DNA of 64,000 nucleotides from the NCBI GenBank assembly GCA_022393335.1, contig JAJEKB010021243.1, forward strand, positions 143,804 to 207,803. Reading direction: 5' to 3'. The DNA is from Macrotrachela quadricornifera. Taxonomy: Eukaryota; Rotifera; Eurotatoria; Philodinida; Philodinidae. The position numbers and the translations under genes were made by a program. This document shows, in pieces, positions 23,353-35,426 of this stretch. Numbering within the stretch: position 1 is the stretch's first letter; each line of letters begins with the position of its first letter. A model generated the notes under the pieces. It saw only the letters and a program-made list of their open reading frames with translations, made no database searches and had not been told where the DNA came from.

Positions 23353-26300
23353 ATGCGACGAATTGACTGTCCACCTACAATTCGACGCTCGTCTTAGCGA
23401 CAAATAGCTTTACAAACTGTCGTTTCAAATGCTAGGTAATACTTTCTACTTTTGCATCTCAGAGATTTTTGTCTTGGTTTATTTCTATGCTTGCAGTTCC
23501 CTTGTTAATCAATCGTTTTCGACATTTTCTACACAACCATCTTTCGAATCTGCTCATCACGTACAAGAAAATAATAGTAATGATGTTAATAGTCTTAATT
23601 TATACATATCATCTGGTTCATTAAATATATACGATGCACATCTAAACGTCATAGAATCTAAGACTAATGATGATATTAATATTGCTAGTCAAAGTCTATT
23701 AAAAGAAACTGAACCATTATTTTTTCCATCTATCTCACAACAATTTGAAGCCGATGAAGAAGTCGCAAAAGATACAGATTCATGTGAAGGTTCAGATGAA
23801 GATAATGGTACGAAAAGTTTCTTAATAGAAAGTGACGATGAAGAGTCACTGGATAATATAGATGATGATAAAATATTTAATAATTATGAAAATCAAACTG
23901 ATCGTCCATTCACCTCGACAGAAATTATACTTGCTCTGCCACTTTTGCAATCTCGCTATTCCTTTACCAATACGTGTGTATCTAACATTTGCAAATTGTT
24001 AAAACTGCTTCATGTTCCTAATTGTCCATCTGACTTCCGGCATGTACGATCTCTTATTTGTAAACCTTATCAATCGACAATCTCAGGAGAAATCTTAGTT
24101 TCATGTCCGTCTTGTCATAAAATTTCATCAAATTCAATTAATTGCACTTCGTTATCAACATGCATAAATAAAGATAAGTTTCTTGTAAATCCAACTATAA
24201 ATCATATTCCTCATACAGAACCTCAAATAAGAGCTGTTCTCGAACGGAATGATTTAATTAAGTCAGATAATGACGAAGATATAATTACTTATATAGTTAA
24301 TTCACACTTTTATCGTGAGATATTACGTACTGAATCGACTGCTTTTATCACTCTTCTAATGAATTCTGACGGTGCCGTAGTGAAATCTATTTCTCGATCA
24401 ATTTTGGCTACAACGTTTGTCATAAACAAACTTTCTCCAGCAGTTAGATTCAAACGTGAAAATCTTATTATTAGCATGCTATCTGTTGGTTCAACGAAAC
24501 CGCAAAAGGCTGAAATGCAGATTTTCTTTGGTGGTCTGGTAAAACAACTAATGTATCTGGAAAATAAAGGTCTTCAATATATTCCCAATAATTCATCTTC
24601 TCATTATGAAAAAATAGTGCATGTCTATCTAATTGCTGCTACATGTGACATGTCCGCAACATCACTGCTTATAAATCATACAGAACCAAGCGGTTATTTT
24701 GGATGTCCACATTGTAAAATACCAGGTAGGCAATTTTAAAAAAATTAATTGTAGTGCTGCTTCCTATACGAACTAATTATATTTGATATGAGATCCCATG
24801 CAACCGATAATGTAAAATAATGTTCATTATTTTACATTATCCGCTACACGGGATGTAGAACGGAGAAAACCTTCGATTTACTGTTGAAAGAAAGTGATAG
24901 TACAGACAATTTTCTTTTATTTAAGGAGAAAATGTAAAAATTGGAGATGGTAATACTCGTGTGTTCGTTTATGATAACAATAGTGATATTGTAATACGTT
25001 CTAATGCTTCGTATGATGAAGCTATTCGTTTACTTGAAGTAAGAAACTTTGTAATTATAAAACTTTAATGTTTTTTGTCTCATCCCATATAGAAGCCGTT
25101 GGGAACACGAAGACGTGCTTCGGTTAATTCTATAAATAATGGTTTAGATAGTCTACGTGGTTCATGTGTATTTAGAACCTTACAACATTTTGATATATAT
25201 CAATCATTTACATGTGATACGCTTCATACATTGTATGAGGGAATAGCAGTAAGTACTTTATAAACGACTATATACTTAATCATATGACTGAATTATTATA
25301 AATTAAGGGTCGAATGTTACAAATATTTTTTGGGAATGTATCACGAAAATCTGGTATAACTGAGGAGATGAGCATAAAAGGATCAATTGATGCTGTCGCT
25401 GCAATATTCAATTCAATGTCATATCCATCATCGACATATCGCATACCAAGGGATTTCAAACTTTATAGCATATATAAAGCTAATGAACTAAAAATTTCCT
25501 TACTTTTTGGTTTTACATAAGTCGTTCTTATACTATATATATATTAATTTTATTATGTGCTCATATTTTTCCTGTAGAGTATTGAACCATATTCCCACAC
25601 CAGAACGATATGATCATTTTCGATATTTAGCTTTTGCTGCACATCTAATAGAAGCATCAAGACATGATCAATCAACTTATCTTGAAGTGATAGATCTTCT
25701 TAAAGAATTTGACAAAAAGTTTGAAACGTTATATACGGTACATTTTTTATTTTCTATTCCTTTTGCTTATGGAATTTATATAAAATTTCTGTTTTATTAT
25801 AACTGAAATCTAAATAGTGATCTCTTATATCATTCTAGAAACAACAAACAAAACCAGTTGTACATGCACTTAGTCACTTTGGAGATAGTGTTCGAAAATA
25901 CGGTCCTGATCAGAACTATTCCACTTTTGAATTTGAATCAGCTGTAGGTAAGTGTTAAATATTCTTTACAGCGAGTGAATCTATAGAAAGTAAACTTAAA
26001 TAGTAATTGAAACTATTTTAAGGATGTATATCTCACTATTTTTTGAATTTTTATCCAGGTGGTTGGAACGTTTTCTTACTAGCAATATTTTATTATTTTT
26101 GCTCTTATATTATATACAAGTAGCGCTCATCCTACGGATTCGCTGACCCTTTTCTGAAAGAAAATTTAGTGTGATTATCATTCCAAGTAATTTTCATTTG
26201 GATATCTTATATCTCAATCCCCTTGATTGCATGAAAGCTACGAAACAAACACCCACTCTAGCGATGATCGTTTTATTGAAATATTCCTATATATATTCAT

Positions 26301-29300
26301 ACGTAAATGACAAGAAAACCTCAAGTTCGAGTTCTTTGACTTCGATTGAGATTGATCAAGTCTAATACAGATATCTGACCACACTCAGTGGTTTAGTACG
26401 TCATATGTTCTAATCCTGAACTCTGACTTATTTGAACAAAACTGAGAGACAAGCATTCATATTTTTTTAAGCGCAATATTTATCGCTATAGGACTGTTTC
26501 TTTAAGAAAACAGAATTAGATACGGTTCATATGCTTCAGTTTGTTCATCAAGTTCAGTAGCATGACCAGGTGACGATCACTCCAAACCACAATTCCATGA
26601 AAAACTATCTTTTTCCAAACAAGTAACGCGACGCAATTGCCGCTGACCGTCTCCTGAAAGGATGTGATCAGATCGCTCATATCTCTTGAAATAAAAAAAA
26701 TGTTTTAATTCATAAGTTTAATAACCTTATCACTTGCCCAACAGTCTTTTACTCATATTCGTTTTGCTTACTATAATCTACTCAAACTAACGTCTAGTCG
26801 CTCGTCGGCCTCCCTCCGGTCGGCCACTCACGGCTAGCCGTTGATATATATAATCAATTTTCCTATTTTCACACCAAAAACCTAACTTGTTTATGGTAGG
26901 ACAGTTCGTAATCGAAAATATTGAAACTTTACGTAACAGTGTGGTCTGCAGCACAAATTTTATTCGTCCCTTCATTTTCAGGAACTGATAATCAGCTGGA
27001 CGCATTCCTAAAGAGGCATTAATTCGGTTCCTTCGAAAAATCATTCAAGCTATCTGAGACTCTTTCAAATCTCATCTTTGAAGTAATTCTCCCGGTAAAC
27101 ATCCAGCTGTTTCTATCAACATCCCCACTAAATCTTCCATTTTTTATTTCCTTTCAAAGCCAAAATATGAGTTGACTTTCATTCTATGTCCGAAATTAAT
27201 GACATTCTGTTATATGTAATACGATGTTCACTTGATTACCCTTGATGATTGTTTGAAAAAAATATACGAAAGCGTTTCTTTTCCGCATTGAAAGGTAAAA
27301 GATCCACGCACAATCACAATGTATTCGAAAAATCTAATTCAAAACTAGCATTCCTCACCGCTCATAATCATTCGTCAAATTCTAACAACATAGCTGATTT
27401 TCTCGTAGACATAATATCAAAAAAGACTTGAAAAAACGGTTCATAAAAACACTGACGTCAGATTTGACTTCCTCAGCCTTGATTACCTTTAGTTAAACTT
27501 TATAAGAAATTTTTATTTCGTAAAAAAGTAGTTCTTTGCGTAAAACAGTGATTCGCAAAAACAGATCTAAAAGAACTGGCTTCGAATTCAAAATTCCTCG
27601 ACTCGATTACCTTTAGTCAAACTTTATAGAAAAATATAATAAGTAGAAAACTAATAAATATACAGTCTAAGAACGAACGTAAATTGCTCGCTCGGGCTAT
27701 GACCATTCTTTCAGTAGAGGGGATTAAAGAATTTAGGATAACTTAAAGTTTTAGGATGATACAACTACATATCTATTTCTGCTTACGCTACAATAAACAA
27801 AAAACCCAATGTTAGTGTTCACAATTTCTATACTGGATATGCTCTGTTACATAAAATGTCTAATAAAGAATTATTTTTCCTCAAGAATCGAGTTACTTGA
27901 GAATTTATTAAGACACTTCAAATCTCACTTAATGCACTTATGATAAACTTTTTAAATCAACGACTAGTCGTTCGTCAGCCTCCCCCCGGTCGGCCACTTA
28001 CGACTAGCCGTTTCCATGTACACTTTGTTTTTCTGTCTGTCATCTGTCACATTAGGATTCTCAATCGCACAAAAGTAGCTCACTCATAACATATCGGTAC
28101 GCAATCGAAAACTTCCAACACTCAGATAACATTGTGTAGTTTTCATCAGTTTTCAATCTCTTTTTTATTTTCACAAAATTCGATTTTACCGGATTCGTTG
28201 TCAAATGAGATTAATTAGGCTCTTTGGAAAATGCACTCAAATTACTTTAGATTTATTTCAAAACTATACTTTGAAATAACGTTCTAAGTCAACGTCTAGT
28301 CGTTCGTCGGCCTCCCTTCGGTCGGCCACTCGCGACTAGCCGTTTCCATATTTAACACCGCTATATCCTTTGGTATCAATTTAGATTTGAACTCACTAGA
28401 TGCATCTCGTTTGAATTCCTCTCAAAAAGTGACTGAACATTTATTAATACACTCACTAAGAAACTAAAAAAGGAAAATTATTCAAAAATGCTACAAATAG
28501 AGTGCATTACATTTTGGCCTAGAAAAAATCTTCATCTACTTTGAATGTTATTTTAAGGTTGGTTTCTATGAAGACTCAACAATAGGGCATCAAGCAGCCA
28601 CTTCGTTTTTTTACATACTTCTGTATAAATCGTACTCAGAACTCTGACGTATTCTAACGTACAAAGAAAAATATTTCTATTAGAATCAATATCGAACATC
28701 AATTCACAACCCTCGATTATTCTTAATTCAAGCTTAAAATAACAAGAAGTTCATTAAAAAAATTAAAGAAATAGATAAAACAGCTGTTATTCACTGTGAA
28801 TTCGGATTTTCTTCATGTGACAATGGTCAGTCAAGTTTTATCTAAAACTATGATTTATTCATTTATCATTTATTAATAACTAAAAATATTGAAAAACTAA
28901 CATCAGACTTGAGTTCCCCATAGTAAATTATATTTGGTGACTTTTCACTGCACACAGTTTATATTATTTATTATTAATTATTTAGTAACAGTCATTCAGT
29001 CTTGATTTATCGATCTTCGGTTATCTTGAATCAAAATTTTTAAGATAAATAACAAAACGGACTATTAATTGTTTTATTTACTTATTATTAACCTCAAATT
29101 TGACTCGAGGTTCGAATTTTATACCTTCGATAACCCTTCGTAGAGTTTTCTTATAGAACATCACAAATTTTAAATATTAATCAAGACGACACCATTTTCT
29201 GATTGGGATAAATACACAAACATACCGACAAACTTTAGAAACAAGCAAAGCTGTAAAACTACAAACTTATTTCATGCCATATAAATCCTGCTTCAGTTCG

Positions 29301-32300
29301 CAAAAAAAATTATTATTTCCTTAGAAAAAACATTGTGTAATCAAAAACTCCTCTCAAATTTTTCAAAAACTAATGCTATCGATCAATTTTTTGATCACAA
29401 TAATCTTTGATCAAACTTTACAAAAAAAATCGTTTTTTCTTAGTTTTTTTTGAAAACAAGTAACGCTCGTCAGAGATAACTCGCTTAACCCTCGACTGAA
29501 TTCATTCTATCTATTTCGAGAATCATTGGTAAATAAATGGTCGACAAATGTGACGCTGTAGCCACCTCAGTATGAACCAATCTCCCACATTTCATGATTT
29601 CTAAAATCAAAACTATCAATCTTAAATACGAAAAATATCAAGCATCCACGATTTTCTCATCATAGATAACATTTTTTAACTTTTCAGATGCATTGACAGA
29701 GTACTGACATGAGTCGCCTGGACCAAAGCTTAACTGCAGTTCATAATGAAAAACTGAGACAAAACGTAACGTTCCCATTGATTTCAGCTAAGATGCTTTA
29801 GTCTGACCTTGTATCCTGAGCAAGCACGCACACACAGAATTATGTTTTTCATATGACTTCCCGTCTCAGGCAAGAAAACAGGAATACAACATTTCGCCCC
29901 AACTTTTCATTGAGATTTTCCGTAGCATTTATTCGTTACGATCTCCTGATATAAGGAAAAACACATAATGTTCGGAACTAAGTGAACAGAAATTCGAAAT
30001 GACAACAAGCAAATAACAGCATATTAGAATTCAGAATGCCTTTAATAAACAGGTCATTTTTACATCAAATGTCTAACAAAAACTTATTTTACCTGATGAA
30101 TCGAATCACTCGCCATTTTCTTAAAGTTCCTCAACTCTCATTTATTATACTTACGATAAACCTTTTAAATCAACGTCTAATCGTTCGTCGGCCTCCCTCC
30201 GGTCGGCCACTCACGACTAGCCGTTTGCATATTTAACGCCACTATATCGATCGATATTAGTTCAGCTTTGAAGTTAATGGATGCATCTCATTTAAATTCT
30301 TCTCAATAAGCTCGGCATTTGTGAGTACGCTAGTTAAGAAGAAACTAAAGAAGAACTATTTAAGAATTGCTACAATAGAGTACAACACATTGCAGTCTAC
30401 GAAAGAGCTTCCTCTATTTTGGAATATAATTTTACGATTGATATCTATGAAGACTGAACAACAGAACTTCAAATAGTCGCTTCATTTTTTACATGTTTTT
30501 CTGCAAATCTCACTCAAAGATCCAACACATAATAATCAAAAAAGAAAACTGTTTATATTAGAATCAATATCGAACATAGATTTACGACCCTTGAATATCC
30601 GTGAGTCAAGCTTGAAACAACAAACAATTCATCAAAGAAAGGTAAGAAATAGATCGCAAACATTTTTACTGACTTCAAACTCGTAATTTCCGTGCTCGAT
30701 AACGATAAGTCAAGTTTTATTAGAAACGATGATTTACTAATTTATCATTATTTAATACCTACCACTATTGAAAAACTAACTCAAGATTTTGATTCCTCAT
30801 AGTCAATTGTCTCTAGCGGAGTTATACTGGGAACAGTTTATATTATTTCTTATTAATTATTTGGCAAACCAACTCAGTTTTCATTTATTGATCTTTGACT
30901 ATCTTGGATCAAACTTCTTAGGGAAAAAAGTAAAACTAATTACTAATTGTTTGGTAACTTATTACTAACGACAAATTTGACTCCAGATACGAATTCTTTA
31001 CCTTTCATTACCCTTCATATAGTTTTCAACTAGAATATCATAAGCTTTTAATTTTAATCTAACTGATAATATTTTCAGATTTTCTTCAATACAGAAAGAT
31101 ACAGAGAAACTTTAGAAGAGAGCATACCTGTATACCTACAAACTTCTTCAATGTTATATGACCTCTCGTCAGATTCACGAAACAAATCATTATTTCGTAA
31201 AAAAAGCCTTCTTTTAGTAAAAACATTATTTAAAAAAATTCAAAAATTAATGTTACCATTGGATTCCTCTACCCTAAAAACCTTTTGATCAAACTTTTTA
31301 AAAAGAAAGTCGTTTTTTTGTAAAAAAAAATTTTTGTTACAATATTATAAAAAACTAATAGTACCGTTAGATTCCTCNNNNNNNNNNATCATAAAAAACT
31401 AATAGTACCATTGGATTCCTCGACCCCAAAAACCCTTTGGAAACATTTTTAGGAACTATTACGTTTTATTATTATCGAAATAATCGTTGCTGATTTCTGA
31501 TTGGTTAGGACAGACAGACAGACGGACAGACAGACAGACAGACAAACTTTATGGAATTTAAGGCCGTATAACCCTTTCTTTCAGAAAAGGGAATATTTTC
31601 TTGTAGCCGCATTGGTGAGAACTATACACAATGGTAACAAACCGACCTTAGAACTATTGAATAACATAGATCTTCTGCAGCAAACTTGGTTGGCAACAAC
31701 TGATCCTTCCTTTCCCCCTGAAATGCAAGTTTTTGATTATCAGATTCATTGTAACATGCGCTATCCAATACCTAGACATATATCAGACTTAAATTGCCAA
31801 AAGACACGAGTGCATAAAAAAATGTCTATAACATCTCTTTCAATGGATACATCGAATTTGGTTTACAAATTTAGTGGTAATCGATCTTTTGTACTGTACA
31901 AAACTATTTTGGTCGACGGTCAACGTTATTCGGCTGATTCTATTGATGTTCATCAATCAACACATGACAGTTGTGTCCTATATGACAAGAATAATGTACC
32001 AGTAGTAGGATTTTTAGAAACAGTTTTTCATTTCACAGACAATAATGAACTAACTCTCGTTGTTCGACCTGCAGTTTTATACTCAACAGCAGATACTTTG
32101 TTGATAAATGGGTACATCTATCAGTGCGCAAATGTATTTTATGGAACAATACATGGATCATCAGTTGAGGTTATCCATTATAAATCATTAATGCAAAAAC
32201 TCGCTTTCAGATATGGAACAGATTTAAACTACCCTCCTCCGGTTAAATCGATGTTTTTTTTCAATTTCCTAACTTACGTTCAAGCACATGAAGCTTACTG

Positions 32301-32301
32301 A
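23353..32301 (+). CDS. CACTA/EnSpm (tnp2) transposase, eight exons
   Basis: Exons at 23353-23435, 23497-24725, 24926-25038, 25093-25248, 25308-25509, 25580-25737, 25839-25947 and 31607-32301 sum to 915 codons with all phases consistent. After an acidic N-terminal third come a zinc-knuckle-like CPSCHKISSNSINC and the tnp2 landmarks: LLMNSDGAVVKSISRS, then INKLSPAVRFKRENLIISML, then the cysteine-histidine motif GYFGCPHCKIPG, then DTLHTLYEGIAGRML and a GPDQNYSTFEFESAVG motif. The last exon continues with VRTIHNGNKPTLELL and a C-terminal domain. The protein would cut and paste a CACTA element in the nucleus. One in-frame TAG (23395) in exon 1 argues against activity unless translation starts downstream. 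The last intron is 5.66 kb and holds a repeat insertion and an N gap. An AATAAA lies about 10 bp after the stop. Confidence 0.75.
26788..26850 (-). repeat. CTAG hairpin, copy h
   Basis: On the minus strand the motif reads ACGGCTAGCCGTGAGTGGCC, then a purine-rich loop, then GGCCGACGAGCGACTAGACG. It is a full-length copy with inner GGCC/GGCC and outer CTAG-containing stems. Confidence 0.7.
27956..28017 (-). repeat. CTAG hairpin, copy i
   Basis: The minus strand reads AACGGCTAGTCGTAAGTGGC, a GACCGGGGGGAGGC loop, then ACGAACGACTAGTCGTTG. The outer stem is about 12 bp. The flanks match the left-arm copy near 3966. Confidence 0.75.
28290..28350 (-). repeat. CTAG hairpin, copy j
   Basis: Full-length minus-strand copy whose outer stem is AACGGCTAGTCG with CGACTAGACGTT. 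It is followed by CATATTTAACACCGC, as at the left-arm copy near 3676. Confidence 0.75.
30172..30230 (-). repeat. CTAG hairpin, copy k
   Basis: Full-length minus-strand copy, followed by CATATTTAACGCCAC, i.e. the same context as copy j. It marks the second tandem copy inside the right arm. Confidence 0.75.
31378..31387. other. Assembly gap of 10 N
   Basis: The gap sits inside a tandem repeat: AGATTCCTC precedes it and a near copy ending GGATTCCTCG follows 35 bp later. The repeat number and the length of the enclosing intron are therefore unreliable. Confidence 0.98.
31507..31547. repeat. GACA simple repeat
   Basis: About ten copies of the tetranucleotide GACA with one substitution, just inside the right border of the intronic insertion. 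Confidence 0.9.
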
Positions 32302-32329
32302 TGTTTCTTTATAATAAAAGCACTAATAC

Positions 32330-34150
32330 TTTTATTTAATCAAGTCATATCAAGTCCAGATTTGACATTGAAATGGGTGGCTGATGGAAATAAGAAAAGT
32401 GATCACGTTTCTACAAGTGATAGGATGTTCATCATATTTCATATATGTAAACACATGAAAATGAATTTATTTCCAGCATTAAAACGCATGAAACTGGTAA
32501 TCCTGTATATTAAGTCCGTTAAAACACCGTCGCAGCCGTTTGTTTGTCTGCATGGGTATAGCTATATATATTGATGTTGAAATTGATCCGTCTCATATTT
32601 TTAATTTATATATTTCATTAGGTATAACAGCATTTATTACACTCAAAATTAGCATTGATAAATAAAAAAAAAATTTCAGTCTAAAAGATAATGAATAATG
32701 TATGTTATTGTGTTATGTAAGAGAAGGAAAAGAAGAAATTGCCTTCGATTACCATTATAAGTATGACCTTGATCTACAAGAGTCGTTTAGGACCCGGAAC
32801 AGATGCTTGAATATATCTTTGTCACTTATACATCAAAAAGCTTCTGAAATACTGGAAATTATATGTCAAAAGACATTTGTTCGTATGATACGAAATAGGA
32901 TTGAGAGTTAAAGTTTTTTGAATAGTCTATGTTATCCTATATATTCATGATATGACGTCATTTGCGTAAAATGGTTTTCATAAGAGCTTTTTCTTCTAAT
33001 TATCTACATCATGTCTATATATTGATTGATATAGTAACTATTATTTAAAAAGAAATAATACGGAGGAAATACTCTTTTGTAATCTATACTGTTTCATCTA
33101 TTTGACTAACATTGAATATGAAAGAAGAACTTCTTAAAATTCTAATTTATGAGGTTTCTACTTTATCAAATCTGAAAGAATTATTAGATCTCATCAGATA
33201 CGATTTGTATGAAACTAGTACTAAACAAAAATTTCATGAAAAAAAAAACATTTTCTTTCTACTACATAATACACATGAAATACCCAATAAAAGTTATTAA
33301 CAATCGATTGACATGTATTAACATTTATAAAAATCAACGAAATAATCTATACAAATCGACTAGTATACAATTTTACTTGATTTGCAATATAACTGGTTGA
33401 ATTGTATGGGATTGTCGATTTGATCAAAGAAGAAACCAAGTAATATTATATTTTTTTTATTGACTAAATAAATATTGATATATGTTTTAAACATTAAAGG
33501 TGAATATTTATTCAAGTAAAAAGAAAATAATTTATCAAAGAATAACAGCTAATAAAGCCATTAAACTACTGTAATCAGTGTTAATGAATTTTGACTTACA
33601 ATTGGTTCTTTTTAGAATGCTATTAGCTGACAGGATTCGTTAAAGAAAAATAACGGATGGAGTAAAGGTTTTGCATTAATTTTTATGGAATGTGATAGCA
33701 ATTTAATCCTTTTTTCATTAGAAGGAGTAATGTCTAATGCTAAAATATCTAAAAGATATGCAGTTGTGCATTACAATGAAGACTTTGATTTAGTATTTAA
33801 ATAATTGGCACAGTATATACGAGAATGGACAGTAAATTAAAAAAAATAAATAATTGCTCAAATTAGATTTTCCAACGCGAAAACAAATGTATCACCAATA
33901 CCGTCGTCTAGTAGAGGACTCAATAAACTTTCTTTTTTATATAAATTATATAACTTCTCGCTATATCTCTCTTGAAATAGAGTATCATTTTTCAACTACA
34001 ATCAACAATAATGTTAAAACGATGTCCACAACAATAATATAAAATCATTCACTTCAACCTTTATAAAAAACATGTAGAAAATTTTTTTCGTTGTACAGCA
34101 ATAGTACTTGATCCTTACATAATAAAATTTGAGTTATACGAATAAAGAGA
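32330..34150 (+). pseudogene. Scattered broken coding fragments after the transposase
   Basis: Several open stretches with protein-like composition follow the CACTA stop. One contains LTLKWVADGNKKSDHVSTSD (from 32360, ending at a GTAATCC donor near 32500). One contains FDYHYKYDLDLQESFRTRN (32702-32911). One contains MKEELLKILIYEVSTLSNL (33112-33300), and one contains GFALIFMECDSNLILFSLEG (about 33650-33800, ended by a stop). They cannot be joined into one frame with confidence. They may be the second gene of a CACTA element or remnants of a host gene. Confidence 0.25.
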
Positions 34151-34439
34151 CAGCCTGGATAATCGTATGCTCCACCCGTTATTACAATCTATGCGGCTCA
34201 GTAATAAAAAATTTGACATTTCTAAAGATTGCAAAACACACATTTTAACACATTTAAAAGCTTTTCATACTAAAAGAAAAATAAAGTTGAAATCGTTTAT
34301 TTCCATTAACTTGCTTTTTTTCTCACAATAAATAAAAATTGTATTTTAACATTTTCGTTACTTACCTAACTGATAAGCTCTATTATCATACAATAAACTC
34401 GCTTAAGACTAAATCTAAAATCTCAAAAAATCACATCGT

Positions 34440-34515
34440 CCTATTTAAAAGCAAAATACACCAAAAGATGCAGTCACACTGAATCTTTTGGTATGTTTTG
34501 TTTTTAAATAGAACG
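34440..34515. repeat. Relic hairpin related to the 4779 MITE
   Basis: AAAATACACCAAAAGATGCAG and, nine bases on, AATCTTTTGGTATGTTTTG form an inverted repeat. The same motifs (ATACCAGAAGATGCAG and GCTGAATCTCATAG) lie inside the element at 4779-5376. It is probably an internally deleted copy. Confidence 0.5.
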
Positions 34516-34519
34516 AAGT

Positions 34520-35426
34520 AATAAAAACATTAGACGCAAGCACGTCTGTTCATCATGTCTAACCAGTTACATTTTACAACTTTTTTCAAATATATCTGGA
34601 ATAGTTTTAGGATCTAATTATTGATGATTTTATAGAGAATTTCAAGCGGTATCTATTGATAAGAAAGAAAATTTCGGTTCGGTGAGAAATATTCAAAATA
34701 TCATCCACCAATTATATAACCTTTCTTCATCATATAGTTATACAATATATTAACAGTAGTTCTATTGAAAAAAAATGACACATTGAGTATACAATGATTC
34801 ATTAAACTACTTGATAAAAAGTATGTTTTTTCTCTCTCTCTCCATCTTTGATATATTGAAAATTGAGAGAAAAAAAGATTTGAACAAACATTAGCTTCAA
34901 CGATCATCCGATTAGAAAAAACATACAATTAAAATAGGTACTACGATGATCAATAATCACAAATAATATATTCTTTTTCTCATTCGTTTTAATACAATTT
35001 ATATTTATTAATATTCTTATCTAAACAGTACCATTTGCAATTTTATTTTTTACTTCACATACATGAGTCGATAGATTTTTCTTTTTACAAATAGTAATAT
35101 TTTTAATTCTCTCAAATCTCTCTTCCTTTTTTTCTTTCTCTATTAAATCAGTATATAAAAACTACCCAATTATTAATATTATTTGAATGAGTCTTTAGTT
35201 GTATATATATATATATATATAAATTATTTATTGACAATTTTGTCTGTATGTATGTAATATTATTCCCGTTATGTCGTATTTTGCGTAGGCGTTTTTGCAA
35301 GGATAGACACGCTCTCTCGTGTAGAGTATTTCCTTGTATAACGTACTGCGCAAGTACTACTGGGATTATACTTCATTATATATACCAAAAAAGGAAAAAA
35401 AATATTTCATTGGTTTTAATTTTGAT
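34520..35426. other. Intergenic, no gene
   Basis: A+T-rich, with a TA dinucleotide run at about 35203-35222. Short open frames at 34701-34928 and 35248-35430 have no support. Confidence 0.5.

Larger units (their letters stand above)
26147..31591. mobile_element. Nested hairpin-family repeat insertion in the CACTA intron
   Basis: The outermost matching strings are CCCTTTTCTGAAAGAAA (26147-26163) and its exact reverse complement (31575-31591). Between them are diverged copies of the repeat family seen at 1-7 kb, in reverse orientation. Internal direct duplication is visible: 28300-29050 resembles 30180-30930. A block at about 26628-27740 interrupts the match to the left arm. No transposase frame was found. 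Because transposase exons lie on both sides, this is an insertion into the intron and not the end of the surrounding element. Target duplication was not found, so the exact borders are uncertain. Confidence 0.5.

Noticed and set aside
4779..26060. The 1-7 kb and 26-31 kb arms as terminal repeats of one giant transposon
   Set aside because: CACTA transposase exons lie on both sides of the right arm, so that arm is an intronic insertion and not the terminus of the intervening DNA.
26147..31591. The 17-bp CCCTTTTCTGAAAGAAA pair as proven transposon termini
   Set aside because: The matching strings are real, but no target duplication was found and a similar string lies inside the left arm (about 4675-4700), so the borders remain provisional.
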